The translations under genes and the position numbers were made by a program. Of a stretch of DNA of 64,000 bases, positions 9,740 to 22,550 are shown piece by piece. Each line of letters begins with the position of its first letter. The first letter of the stretch is position 1. Under the pieces are notes generated by a model. That model did not search any database, was not told the origin of the DNA, and saw only the letters and a program-made list of their open reading frames with translations. The stretch comes from Petrosia ficiformis. Lineage: Eukaryota; Porifera; Demospongiae; Haplosclerida; Petrosiidae. The stretch covers positions 7,646,001 to 7,710,000 of the forward strand of contig OX345636.1 in assembly GCA_947044365.1 (NCBI GenBank), in the 5' to 3' direction.

Positions 9740-12700
9740 CTAATAAATAATAATAAATAATTATAATAATTCTAATTATAAGTATTTCATTTCCAGTAAC
9801 AGACAGTGATGATAATGGCAATAGTGCATGTTGTAATATTATCATGATGTTAATGTCAATATTACATGTTGTTTATACTGTATTTACAAGTTATATTACA
9901 TGTTTACAAGACTCATGTAGTGTTTCTATATTAATTATAATATCAAGTATTATCACTAATATAATAATGTAAACATGTGATGAGTACTAAACTATAATAA
10001 TTATATCACATTATGTTCTTTATACTAGGAACTAGATAACTATGATGTATATATCACAAGATGATATAAATATATTATTATATTTTATATCATCTAGTGT
10101 TATATCATGAATGAATCATACTTTTGATATTTTTAGTGTCTGGATATTCATATTTCTAATGTAAAGTAATGTATTACCTCATTATATTGATTTAAGTAAC
10201 TACTAACTAACAGACTTAGTGTTTATATTATCTGTTCAATACTATACAAGATAGGAAATATGAACACAATCATCATCTATCATCATTTTATTATAATTAT
10301 TATTTTGACTAGTTCAGTTTATGTGCAGATATAAAATGAATATCCTAACATTAAAAATCCATTCAGATATATAGTAATTAAATGAATATTCAGATAGAAT
10401 GGATATTCATTCCAGTCCTAGTACATAGTCATATAGAATATTAATATCATTATGATAGAAGGACAAAGGTTGGTTGTGTTCAAATACAAATGTTCATCAT
10501 AGTGTGGTTGTATTGAATGAGATTATTAACACAAAACATGTGATCCATCCTACAACTGATAGTTGTGTATATTAATAAACACTGAGTGTAGTATAAATAT
10601 ATTTCAATGAGTTCAGTGAATAGTGAAGAGTACATTTCACTGAATATAAATGTAATTATACACATGTAATGATAAATCATTCATATTAGTATAGTAACAT
10701 ATTATAATCAAAACTAAACCTATTAAATTATATTAATGATTGTAATAATTACGTAATGTGATGATCATAATCATAACCAGTATTCTTATTATTAAATCAC
10801 TACATGTCTTGTAATATACTATAGTATAAAACTATTATATATGAAGTTATCACATTATTCATTAGCTAACTGTAAACTACAAGACAATGTATAAACATGA
10901 CTATGAATATAATTATGATGTAATTATCATTTGTTATCTCTATAGATATCAGTCTCCTGATTTTATTCGAAACTTTGGAACATACTTCAGGGAAACACTA
11001 GCTGTAGCTGTCATTATGGCTGTTGATATCAGAGGAATTTGTAGGTATGGTTCATGAAATGTATATATACATGTACTATGGATGATGATGTCATAATTAA
11101 TTACATGCTTCTAAAATATAAACAAAGTAGTGCTGCTACAGCAATAAAAGCAAAGTTGAGAAGATGTTGCTCATGAAAGGATGAAGCCTTGTCTTTCAAA
11201 TACTGAATCTAACAATTCTTGTCATGACTTTGCTTCTGATATCAGAGCAAGTTGCCAGTAGCCTACCATGTTAATGAGACTAATACATTTGTAAGGTAAC
11301 AGGTGATGTTATTTTCCTGCTACACAGACTATTAATGTGTCTATCCAGGTTCATTTAACAGTCAGTTATAACAGATTTCATAACTCATAATGTCTGAATG
11401 AGTTATGAGTAGAATCTTAATAGTCATGATGAATGTATTATACATGTAATGAAAATAATTGTGAATGCCAACATTTATATCCACAACAATATTGATATAG
11501 GATAAGATATACATGTACTATGTTGTCATATCAACATAATTGAGGTATATCACTCCTGTTAGCTGGTGTATTATTATCACATTTTCAGCTCTACAATCAC
11601 ATTCCTTCTCGGTCACATGAAGATTTAAAGACGTGAACAAAGCCAGCAAGAAAGTAACACAGTGAGGTGAGAGTTTAGAACACATTAGATATATAATTAT
11701 AATAATTTATGCACACATGTACATGTCCATATTATGTATTTCATACCAGAAGCTCATTAAAGGGAATGCCAAGTGATGTTTCTTATCATATAATCCAGTT
11801 TAGGTTACATGTTCCTATTATAATTCATTATGTACGTATAATAAACTATGTCTATAGTAACACCTGTGCATGTGGTATACATGTGTTTTATACCTTTTGT
11901 ATGTATCTATTAGTTAAAATAAGACATGCTAAATTCTACCAAATCACATTTCAAAGTGTGTATGTATTTATCTTAAGTTCAGTACAATCATCACTGAGAT
12001 ATGTATCTCATTATATTTGTATGGAAATCGTATTCATGAGCTTCTGTGTGTTACTATACACATCTGTACTTTATAATCAATAGTATGTGGTTAGTTATAT
12101 CTTGTGTTAGGGATATATGTACATGCATATGTAATAATTATAATCTTCTCCTATCTTGATCACTGTGTGGTAATGATTCACTATATCTATAGTCCTGGTA
12201 ACAGGATCAATTGAAATATATGATTTTTCTAGAGTTGACAATTGAATTTGGTCATTCCAATCAAACGTAATTATAATCACACCTAAGCTCATAAAGGAAT
12301 CATACATACATCTTGATAGCTAGTCGAGGTGGACTATAACTGAAATGATTTAATTACAAACATTCCTGTCTTATTGCCTGGACTATAGACACAGTGGTTT
12401 GATTTTACATGTACATGTACATTGTATGACATGGATGTATGGGAACGAGACTGTGTAATAATACATGTATGACATATGAGTAAATTGTCAGTATATTAAT
12501 ACTCTTATCTACAAGTACATGTAACTTGTGATATTTACTAGTAACATAATTATAAAGTCTATAAAGACACATTAGTTCACTAAATCATATATATACATGT
12601 ACTATAGAAGCCAGTGTGTTATGAATGGAAAGATCATTACTATTATATATAACAAGAAATGATTTTCATACATGTAAATATAATACTACTAGTTCATCTA

Positions 12701-14002
12701 TTAGTGTTTCATCTACTAATTACTGTAGATTCATTTCATATATATCATCAAATGTGATCAATTCCTATAAAATAGGTACTTTCATTATTCAATTAGTGAA
12801 GTAATGTCCTCTCTTTAAATGTTTACTATTCTGTTATTATATCAGAAGACTAATAAGTGTACTTCAAATTTTGTTAGTTTCCTAGATATACAAAATGACA
12901 GAATCATGATAGTTTAAGGAGAGGATATTGAATATCGAAAGTACATATTTAATATCTCATAGTATGTCACAAACAGAAATCTGATTGAGTTACTTTTGTA
13001 TTCAAGACAGTAGTCAAACGTATCCTACATTGAAGATAGTAATTAGTGGTATTCATATTCACATTGGTAGTTAGGAATTAGATAAGCTTTTTGGGTTCAT
13101 TGTTAATTATAAATGAAATGGTAATGTACAGACCAGAAGTAGACAAAACAGGAGTAGACAGAACACAACAAGTCTATATCAAGTATAATAGATAATGAGT
13201 ATGTGTTTAATTAATCACATGATGTATATAACAATTATGTGTAAGAAACAAAATGGTTTGTGTAATTTGTGTTGATACAATTTATATTACATAAAGTGTG
13301 TGTATTAAATATAAAACAATGAATCATGTCAAATATGTAAATATCAACTTGTAAATTTCATGTTCTTCTCTTATAATTATAATTATCACTAATTACAATC
13401 TAATTATCTGTACATCACTAATTATAATATTATAAATCTCTTCCTGATGTTACATGTAATCATAATATTGTCCTGATTCATGTACTCCTGTTTCATATAA
13501 TCACATTTCATCTACTAATTAATTTCCATTTATAAATTATATATAAGTCTGGTTGAGTTATTATGTGTACAAGACAGTATCTAGAGACATGTATCTGTAT
13601 CCCAGCTGATACACAAGGTTTAGAGAGGATTAAAGTTTGTGAGATTATTATGATTATAATTATATTAAAATTAATGATAATACATGAATTACAAGTAGAT
13701 GAAATGTGAGTGGACAAAACAGGAGTAGATGAACCTGTTCTAAATAGTAATCATGAGAGGTGACATTATTAGTAAACTTATTATAATATCAGTTACATAA
13801 CATAATAATAATTGATATAGATAACAGGTGATAATGATTACTGATCCAATTATCAATACTTCACTAATTCAATATTATTATCAAACATGTGATGTACTAG
13901 TTATGTAATTTTAATAATGTGTGTAATAATATCATGTTACTACAAAGGGTCTATATGTATACATGTATGTAATGTTATATAATATACAATATGTTTTATT
14001 AC
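9740..14002. other. Long AT-rich interval between two MATH exons
   Basis: About 4.3 kb with no confident gene. It should hold upstream exons of the first MATH gene and downstream exons of the second, but none is recognisable. There are many ATAATTATAATT and ACATGTACATGT words. One plus-strand splice-bounded frame at 10946-11044 is listed separately. Confidence 0.45.
10946..11044 (+). other. Possible isolated exon, unknown product
   Basis: A 99-nt stretch lies between TTATCTCTATAG and the donor GTATGG. One frame is open and reads YQSPDFIRNFGTYFRE followed by a hydrophobic LAVAVIMAVDIRGIC. It is less AT-rich than its surroundings. No partner exons are identified and the family is not recognised; chance is quite possible. 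Confidence 0.22.
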
Positions 14003-14518
14003 CTGTATGTATGATAACTTTAGACACTCTGAAACATAGTGTGTCGTTATGAAGGTATTCTGTGTTGTTATTAGCATTGTACTCTAACTCCTTGTGAGGA
14101 ATGACTTGAAATTTAAGCCATGAATGAGGTGCTGTTTCTCCCTCCAATACTCTTGTACGATCTTCTATTGGTGCATTATAATGGTGAATGATTGTCTCCA
14201 CATGTCCCTTATCCTCCCTCCAGTTTAGCAATTGAATAGTAATTTCACTATTCAATGGCCAGTTCAAAGTCTCATCATACTCCCCCTTCATGAGATGTAC
14301 ACCTACACTTAGGTGTGTATCTTTTCCAGAAGCAATCCCGTTGGCGTCAACATTTAGTTGTAATTTATATCCATTTTTTGTGGAGTAAAAAGGTACACTA
14401 TACCACTCATCATCAACTTTCTTGTGTTCATTGTAGTTGTACATTGTTAGTGTACATGGAGGGAGGAGGTGTGTGGACTGAGTCTCAGGAGGGATACACC
14501 AGGTTGGTATATCAGTAC
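14003..14518 (-). CDS. TRAF-type MATH domain exon (internal)
   Basis: A 516-nt exon lies between a TTATCATAG acceptor and an ACAG/GTAATA donor, with phase-1 boundaries on both sides. It encodes about 172 residues: TDIPTWCIPPET, then LPPCTLTMYNYNEHKKV, SVPFYSTKNGYKLQL, SVGVHLMKGEYDE, ITIQLLNWREDKGH and FRVSKVIIHT. It is the closest relative of the exon at 9222-9739, sharing the NWREDKGHVE block. A symmetric 1-1 exon can be duplicated or shuffled without breaking frame. Expected role: receptor- or adaptor-binding part of a TRAF-like signalling protein. Neither upstream nor downstream exons could be found, so the gene model is partial. Confidence 0.75.
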
Positions 14519-14524
14519 CTATGA

Positions 14525-15730
14525 TAATAAATATAATAGTTAATACAATAAATTAATTTACATAATTATAATATCTTCATGAGGTATAGTAACTATACTA
14601 TTATTAGTAATGTGTAAATATATTTGAATAGTATATCATGAAAAGGAGTGGTCACAATATAACTGATCAGGAATGTGTAATTATAATAATTATGTGAGTA
14701 TTGTATATAATAGATATGTTTAATATACTATACTTTTATGTATAGTTTAATAACTAGCGTAACAATAATTATTAATATACTAGTTAATTACAATTATAGT
14801 ATGTGGATATTGTATGTAATTGTTATATCATACATGTACCTCTGATCTCCACATGTAATATATTGTTATTGATGGTATGGTGTCATCACAGTATCAATAT
14901 ATTACATGTATACATGTGTATGTATGCTATATCTGTTTTGTACATGTAGCATGGAAATGAAGTGGAAATGTTATTCCTTTCCTGAAGTTTTGTAATGGTT
15001 TATGGATTTTGTAAAGAATAGACCTGTTAATTGTAGAATGCCATCTTTCAGTCAACATTTATCACGTGTCACTCACTACAAGTGCTTATGAAACACAATG
15101 TTTGTGTCACTTTGATAATGGGTGTATAATTGGGATTTAAAATGTTTTGTTATTAATATCAGGTGTTATTAATTGTGTCACATACATCATGTATTTGTAC
15201 GTGAGTATTCAATTACATGTACACAGTGTAACATGTATGATCAGGTTCATGTTTCATGTATATATCCTGACAGGGGTAGGGTTTATATCATACTATTGTA
15301 GTATAGTATCATAATAACATCTAATATTATTTCATGTGTTTATTTACGTGAAGTACAAGTCTATAACATATATCATAATTTGGAATTAATTCACAAGAAA
15401 AGTAAAAAGTTCAACAGTTGAAGTGTGTATACAAATTTAACAATTATTATACAATGTACTCAATTTTCTATTCACTGCACATGTAGCAAGTTTCCATAGG
15501 AACCGTATACATGTATTTCTAATAGAGTGTCATCTCATGTGTATAGGTACATGTATGTCATCTATATTGTCAGATAGATTTATGATAGTATAAACAAAAG
15601 ATAATACATTGTTATCATAAACACATGTTTACTATGGAAACATGTTACTTGTATTTACATTTTAGTAGCTAATCACATGTACATATTTACCAATAAAACT
15701 ACTACATCTGTGTTTTATACAAAATTATAT
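14525..15730. repeat. Intergenic; holds first copy of a duplicated block (14820-15300)
   Basis: From about 14820 to 15300 the sequence is repeated at 16790-17310 with the same landmarks: TACATGTAGCATGGAAATGA, TTATGGATT, GAATGYCATCTTTC, ATTGGGATTTAAAATG and ATTCAATTACATGTACACAG. The block opens with a stem of about 50 bp around ATATTGTTATTGATGG / ATCACAGTATCAATAT, resembling a foldback MITE. No gene is seen. Confidence 0.75.
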
Positions 15731-15734
15731 GTGC

Positions 15735-16165
15735 TATTCAATACGCCCTTTCTAAATGAAACCCTATTGTACATGTACATGTATTATTATCTTAACAGGT
15801 CCTATTGACTCCTGTGCTATTGAATACCCCCCTTCTAATGAAACCCTATTGTACATGTACATGTATTATTATCTTAACAGGTCCTATTGACTCCTTTGCT
15901 ATTGAATACCCCCCTTCTAATGAAACCCTATTGTACATGTACATGTATTATTATCTTAACAGGTCCTATTGACTCCTGTGCTATTGAATACCCCCCTTCT
16001 AATGAAACTCTATTGTACATGTACATGTACATGTATTATTATCTTAACAGGTCCTATTGACTCTTGTGCTATTGAATACCCCATTCTAAATGAAACTCTG
16101 CTACATGTACATTGTATATGTACATGTACATGTATTATCTTACTTTACCAACAGGTCCTATTGAC
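15735..16165. repeat. 81-bp tandem repeat with splice-acceptor-like units
   Basis: Five copies share TTATCTTAACAGGTCCTATT followed by GACTCCTGTGCTATTGAATA and end with ACATGTACATGTATTATTAT. Copies start near 15796, 15877, 15958, 16046 and 16151. Each contains a good acceptor (TTAACAG/GT) leading into a phase-1 frame GPIDSCAIEYPPSNETL, so a real exon start may have been amplified. The final copy runs into the MITE at about 16178. Confidence 0.8.
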
Positions 16166-16177
16166 TCCTGTGCTATT

Positions 16178-16545
16178 GATTTGGCGAGAATTATGACCAG
16201 TAAGAAGTTGCGTCATTCCTGGGGGCTAGGTCAATTAGTGGGTGTGGTGGTAAAAGAACGCACACTCGAGACCAGCAGAAAGAAAGCTGCCTTAGCTAAT
16301 TAGCTTACGTAGAAACTGGAACTGCTAGCTACATGTAGCTATTCTGCCTGAAATATATTCCTACAAGGTCCTTTGAAAGGTCAGGAGAGTAGATAATCAA
16401 AATAATAACTATAATAAGCTGTTATCTTTCATGCTTGATAAAGTCAGCCATGATTACTGAATGCTGGACACCACAAAGCAGTCATAGTGATACTTTGATC
16501 TTCATTTAAATTTGTAAAGCAATCAGAGGGATTTTTTTTTTCTCT
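16178..16545 (-). mobile_element. MITE of the CCCTATGATTGC family, reversed copy
   Basis: On the minus strand the block starts TCCCTCTGATTGCTTTACAA and continues through GGTGTCCAGCATTCAGTAAT and GGAATATATTTCAGG. It matches 32323-32763 and the two halves at 54228-54573 and 58645-58691. The end nearest 16178 is incomplete compared with the copy at 32323. Confidence 0.75.
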
Positions 16546-18585
16546 ATAATTATACACTTGTTATAATAATGTTAATGATATAGTATGTGGTGTTGGTTAT
16601 AATAGATATATAATATTCTACATGTTATGTATAATTATAATTAAACAATACTCACATATTTTAGTTTAGGAACTAACAACTATTGCTCTACCTAAATTCC
16701 AAATTTAGTTAGTTTCTTGTTCAAAATGACTAGTAATGAACATTTAAATGTAAGCATTTGACCAAATTATTATTTGATTTTCATATCCATGATCACATAT
16801 GAGTGTTGTTTGTAATAGTTATATAATACATGTACCTACAAGTGCCACATGGAATATATTTTTATTGAGATTGTGGTCACTGTTGTATCATCACAGTGAT
16901 AATATATATTCCATGTGTACATGTGGAGGTATACTATAACTGTTTTGTACATGTAGCATGGAAATGAAGTGGAAATGTTATTCCTTTCCAGTAGTTATGG
17001 AATGGTTTATGGATTCACTCCTTATCTTGTAAATAGACCTGTTAATTGTAGAATGTCATCTTTCTGTCAACATTTATCATGTGTCACTCACTACAAGTGA
17101 TTATGAAACATGATACATGTATTTGTGTCCCTTTGATAATGGGTGTATAATTGGGATTTAAAATGTGTTGTTATTAATATCAGGTGTTATTAATTGTTTC
17201 ACATACATCATGTATTTGTACTTGAGTATTCAATTACATGTACACAGTGTAACATGTATAATCAGGTTCATGTTTCATGTATATATCCTCACTGGGGTAG
17301 GTCATACTATCATACATATGGAGGAGGTTAGTACCTATATATAACAGTAGCCCATGTAAGAATAAACTGTTCAATGATATGCAGGAGTGTTTGACATCTG
17401 TATTACACACTGTACTAGTTATGTTATATACACACAAGGGTTTTCATAATTCTCAAAATATGTTTTAATTGTCAACCCATTGTGTCTGAAAAATGAACAT
17501 CAAATATCACAATACATTCATACATGTCAACCCAACAAGTGTTTAGGAGTACATAATATATTTATGATATAATTGGTCACTATTATCAGTATTGAAAAAT
17601 GTGCCAAGTGGGTGTGTTTAGGTGTGGTTTAATCAATAATCAATCATTACACATGGTGCGCAGAAAGTTGATAATTAGACCTAGTATGTACATTATGATG
17701 ATATAACTTTAGGATATGTAAAGTATTGAGTATAATACTGGTATAATATATTACTTATTATTACTGGATCACATGATCTAGTAAATGGTTACATATTATT
17801 ATCACAGCTGCTGTTATTATTTTCCTGTCCATTCATTGTTGTTCATAATTATTATAACTAGTAATAGGTATATTGAACAGTTGAGACAACATTTTTTACA
17901 GTATAACAATCATTAACTATTATGAACTAACACTTACACACACCTCATCATACCATATCTTTTTATTAAAGTATAATGATAATAATAATTATTATTAACT
18001 CGTGTCATACCAGGATATAATAGGATCAAATGAAATGTGTAATTGTAACATACATGTACATGTAACATAACAGGGTATCATAATGTGGATAGGTCTATAT
18101 GAGTATAGATAATGTTATTTGCATTGTACTAAATAAACTTACAAGTTCTAATTTACAAGAGTCATGTACTGTTTATCAATAACACATTAACCACTAATGT
18201 AATTATATTACATATGATAATGAAGTGACTATATATACATGTATTATATAAAGTACATGTAATTGAATAATATATCCTATTAGAGGTTATTTGATTACAT
18301 CATTTACATGATAATACATAAAAAGTAAACTGTGTCACACTGTGAGTCTGATATTTTGAGTGGTAAACTACTATACAAAACAATAATAACAGTATCCATT
18401 ACATGTACTTGTTGTGTTCTACTACTGGTAATATAATGTTGATAAAACCCTTTAGTCTGGTAGTTCCTAAGTGTAGTTGAATAACATACTAGGTATATAT
18501 GATTACGACTATTCTGTTTCCACATAATACAATAGAATCAAGCTTTCTTTTACCACTCATTTCATGAAGAATATCTGGTAAATCC
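16546..18585. other. Intergenic; holds second copy of the duplicated block (16790-17310)
   Basis: The block at 16790-17310 mirrors 14820-15300 with scattered differences; an inverted stem near 16850-16915 is clear. The rest is AT-rich. Short frames at 17234-17437 and 18304-18525 have no recognisable content. Confidence 0.55.
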
Positions 18586-18847
18586 CAGAGTATGAAATAT
18601 TGTGACATCATTTAAATAACCTCTCAACTATTTAAAAGAAGCTGGTAATTATCATTCATATTTTTAATCCTCATTTATTATGTACATGTATTGTATTTGT
18701 ATTTGTATTAAGTGAGCATTGGTTCTGCTGGTTAGTCTACTGCTCATCAGCTTATAGTCCAGTTAGATATTTGAGAAGATAGAAACAGCTGATTTTGAAA
18801 CTAGTTTTGGAATTACATGTAGTACAATGCTATGCTCTTCTGCCATC

Positions 18848-18918
18848 AAGGTATCTGGTGGCGTAAAAGTGCCTGACTAGATACCAGAAGGTCCATGGTT
18901 CAATCCCCATTCATAGTC
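18848..18918 (+). repeat. tRNA-derived SINE-like segment
   Basis: GGTGGCGTAAAAGTGCCTGA resembles a D-arm with an A box, and GGTCCATGGTTCAATCCCC resembles a T-arm with a B box (GTTCAATCC). The anticodon stem does not pair well, so this is not a tRNA gene but probably a tRNA-related SINE head. A second copy lies at 26562-26632. Confidence 0.5.
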
Positions 18919-19029
18919 CATGCAGACTTATTTTATTTTATTATTTTTTCTAATACACATGTACATGTACCTTATGATATTAGCCTTATGTCTAAAGTAA
19001 ACTAGTGTTTAATAGTACATGTACATATA

Positions 19030-19330
19030 TAGTAATACTTGTGCATGTACATACTGGATTGGATATACATGTACATGTATATAGGTGTTTAGTATTGATG
19101 TTGTACAGGTAGTGTTTAATATTATATATAGCAATACATGTACACACTGGATATACATGTACATGTATAGGTGTTTAGTATTGATATTTTACAGGTAGTG
19201 TTTAATATTATATATAGTAATACATGTACACACTGGATATACATGTACATGTATAGGTGTTTAGTATTGATGTTGTACTGGTAGTGTATACATGTATTAT
19301 CATGTAAGTGTTGATACAAGTCACATGTAC
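19030..19330. repeat. Tandem repeat of GGTGTTTAGTATTGATGTTG units
   Basis: Three diverged units of about 85-100 bp include TACATGTACATGTATAGGTG and TTAATATTATATATAG. The same unit is amplified at 27440-27930. Confidence 0.75.
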
Positions 19331-19786
19331 ATGTATATAAGTGTCACTTTGTTTGTATATTACTTGCTACATGTGACTGATTAGGTGTAAGTGATCCAAC
19401 AGTAGCTGCATGTGTCAGTATACATGACTTACAGCTGGCAGTGAATAAAGTTTCAGCAGTTGTATTCAATTTGTGGTTTATACATGTACATGTATGGTTG
19501 GTTTAATTTACTGGACCATGTAGTTTTGGTATATAATTATAATTATTTTAAATAATGTTTACAAAGAGATTTCTGAGCTAACATGATGTTTTTGCAAACT
19601 TTATTTTATAGTAAGTAGAAGTAGACATCTGCTTGTGACCAAGCTATAAACACAGTCAAAACAAAATTAGTATCTAATAGATTACTCATATATTTTGACT
19701 TCCCATTACTATTAGCTACTGATGTGCAGTGATTTCCCCCTGTATTTCCCAATGGTCTTTGTAAATATTTATTATGATTATACATG

Positions 19787-19806
19787 TATATATATATATA
19801 TATATA
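19787..19806. repeat. TA microsatellite
   Basis: About ten TA dinucleotides. Confidence 0.8.
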
Positions 19807-20469
19807 ATATTGCAAATAATATGATTATATATTGGCACAAACAGTGGTCTGATGAAAACAACACCAACAGGAATAGTGGATACATTCACACCATGTTTGT
19901 GAACTGATCAAATGTAATGTTTATCAAATGTTTACTATTAGATGTTTTCTATAGTAAGCTCTATTTGGTTGTATTCAATAATTCAGTATACTCCAGTATT
20001 TTAGTGTTTTCAACATAGTGGTGCTGGCACGAAAATCAAAGGATATTTAATTGCATTCCTTTGATCATGTCAAAGGGAAATGACATTGCATAGAGTAGTG
20101 CAACACCTCTCTTCAACTCTTTAGCTAGAACCTTGCATTAATCTTCTCAATAGGAGAGATGTATATCTGAACTAACAATTTGAGTTTACATAATACAGAG
20201 TGTAATGTCATTTCTAAATGAGACTTTTAATTTGTGCTCTGAAGTGCCACATTAAGATTGATGTTTATGTATCACATGACATTTCACATGATTGTATATA
20301 ATTTTCATTATACTAGTATTAACATTTGGGGAATCAGATATACAATAAGCTAAGCTGACTTCTTCGGTTACAACACATAACCGGAAAAAGAGGTTGGTAA
20401 TATCACAAGGGCCACTCCCCTATGTCATTGACTATTACATGTATGTAGCACAGCAAATCATGTTTGTGA

Positions 20470-20572
20470 GTACCCCTAGCCACTTTAGCATCGCTAAGAT
20501 GAGGGTACCGTGCTTGGACCAGCAGAGTCGGTACCCCTAGCAAATTAGCATCACTAGGATGAGGGTACCATG
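20470..20572. repeat. Two copies of a 40-bp imperfect palindrome
   Basis: GTACCCCTAGCCACTTTAGC...GATGAGGGTACC occurs at 20471-20510 and again at 20531-20570. Each copy begins with GGTACCC and ends with GGGTACC. They lie in the non-coding part near the 3' end of the DIRS fragment. Confidence 0.6.
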
Positions 20573-20883
20573 CTGCTAAACTCAGAGGTAGCATGACCTT
20601 ACTCAGTCACACCCCCCTAGCCATGTCCAATAATGGCATACCCAGCTAGCCCACACCTACATTTAGATAGGGGAGTGTATGTCGGCACCCGACATCCTCC
20701 AGTAGTGCATTCATGCACTACACTCCCCAATCAGGACGTACACCCATAGATATACCTGTACTAATTTATGTACCTATGAGACCCACTCTACCCAACAACT
20801 AGTATGTGAGGTAGACTTACAGCTCAACTTGCAAGTAAACTAATACCATAGGAAAAACAAATTGAAATGTTTTAAATTGTGTA

Positions 20884-20920
20884 CATCAAACATAAACATA
20901 AACATAAACATAAACATAGG
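20884..20920. repeat. ACATAA microsatellite
   Basis: About six copies of the hexamer ACATAA. Confidence 0.85.
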
Positions 20921-21023
20921 ACATTTCTGAACACAAAAGGTAGTATCCTTATTATAATTGTGTCCGGGACCAGGGGACTTTATTTGGTCGTGAGCCAATC
21001 ATGAGACATTTATGTGTGCATAC

Positions 21024-22075
21024 TCACCGCTGCCACCCGGCGAGCACTGATGGAATGGACATGAGGCACTCTCTCGAGGTTCTAATGTATGTGGCATAGG
21101 CTGCTGATTTCCACCTGCCTAGTGTCTTAATGAGGGAGTCACTCAAGCCAACTCCTGCAGCCGTTGTAGCTGCCCCGATCCTGAAGCTGTGGCCAGTGTA
21201 CAAAGAGGTGTCAACCCTGCGACCTGCAGCACCTGCTGGACTGCTGCGACAAAGTGAGTGCGGGACAGTGGTGTGCCGTCCCTAAATATAAACAGCGGGC
21301 CAGGGGTTGCTTGGCGAATGGCCAGGTATGCCAACACTGAAGTCACTGGACACAGCACTTCCCCAGTTCTGCCCAGGTACAAGGTGACCCCAGCCCCAAA
21401 AGGATCCGTTTTGCTCTGTCGGAGATGTACTGCCAAACATTGGGGGTTCACATGCGAGTCCACCCGGATATCAGTGGGAGACAGCATGGTAGGAGAATAA
21501 GCTCCCAAACATGGGCAAGTGAACTCTCCACATCTCAGGAACCCGAAAAATGCCAGACAACACGCTGCCCATAACATCACCTTGTCGTGGTCCACGGGAT
21601 CCTGTGACCACACTCCGTGAATGATGCGTAGGGTATATGGGGTGATGGGAAGGCGCTTCGGTCTTGAATGGGCAGGTAAGCCTCTCCTTATACCCTTGAG
21701 GACATATTCCAAGTGGGGGACTGACGACAAAGAAGGATCAGGAAAGCCATAGGAAGTTTGCAGAAACCGGATTGCACTCAAATATAGCCGAATAGATTGG
21801 TAAGATAGGGAACTACACGCCAAGTATGCCACAAACCGACATAGGGTCCCTTCCTGCAAGGGAATGGGTTGGAGGTTGAACTGAGTGCAGAAATTTAGGC
21901 AGCGGCGTTGACCTGACCTATATGCCGTGATGGTGTCTGAGGAGATGCCTCGAGCAAAGAACACTGAAATAGCCCTATCCAGGCCTGAGAGCCCTAATTG
22001 GGTGTCTGTTTCACCAACAGGTCCACCAGTGACTGTGGGATCCTGGTCTGTGGGGTCTGTGGGAGAAGAGAGGAC
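21024..22075 (-). pseudogene. DIRS-type tyrosine recombinase, one frameshift
   Basis: An N-terminal SAM-like DNA-binding part (ISSDTITAYRSGQRR, then LYLSAIRFLQ) is followed by the catalytic fold: GFLRCGEFT holds the first catalytic Arg and HLRQSKTDPFGAG a conserved Lys. Near 21205 the frame shifts by one base. In the next frame the motifs GHSFRIG (His-X-X-Arg) and LGRWKS and the nucleophile region with YATYIR continue to a TGA at 21024. All catalytic residues are thus present but divided between two frames. The upstream part of this frame overlaps the RNase H frame, as is common in DIRS elements. Confidence 0.78.
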
Positions 22076-22550
22076 AAATGAGGTAAGTTATTGCAGGAAA
22101 TTGCGTCTGCTGCAGTATTGAGAACGCCCGGTACATGTTCCGCCGAGTGCTGAAAGTTAAAATGGGCCAAGTAAAAAAAAGAAGCACCTCATGAGGTGCA
22201 GTACTGATGGGTCCCTGCCAGAGCGCCTTCTCAAGATGTCTACCACTGCCATATTGTCTGAATGAAAACGGATGTGCAAGCCCCGCCAAGTGTGGCCCCA
22301 CAGAGCAGCTGACAGCACCACTGGCACCAGCTCCTTGACAGAAATGTCGATTGTGCTCCACTCTGGGGGCCACTGCAGTTGGAACCACCCCATCCCCTGG
22401 ACCAGGGCCCCACAACCCCATGATCCAGATGCGTCTGAATATACATGGACTGAAGGAGATGGCAGTGGGAGCAGTGATGTGCCATTCCAATCCTGTAGGA
22501 AGCACCTCCACCACTGTAGGTCGGCTCTGGCCGAAGCAACTTCAGACAGC
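22000..22550 (-). pseudogene. DIRS RNase H region, frameshifted
   Basis: The frame carries HIHSDASGSWGCG (first acidic residue), WSTIDISVKELVPVVLSA (catalytic Glu region) and LHIRFHSDNMAVVDIL (catalytic Asp), all typical of the RNase H domain of DIRS and related elements. A run of eight T on this strand near 22175 breaks the frame at RCFFF; the continuation is in the next frame with EHVPGVLNTAADAIS, the usual RNase H end. No reverse transcriptase is seen upstream. Confidence 0.72.

Larger units (their letters stand above)
18590..20320. repeat. Segmental duplication block A1
   Basis: Matches 26250-28195, 29704-30075 and 31104-31430 in the same order. Landmarks are AACTATTTAAAAGAAGCTGG, GCATTGGTTCTGCTGGTTAG, CAACAGTAGCTGCATGTGTC, AAGTAGAAGTAGACATCTGC and CAACATAGTGGTGCTGGCA. 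The second copy is split by later insertions, which supports one ancestral duplication. Confidence 0.85.

Noticed and set aside
18848..18918. tRNA gene
   Set aside because: A and B boxes are present, but the anticodon stem does not pair and the acceptor stem is missing; better called SINE-like.
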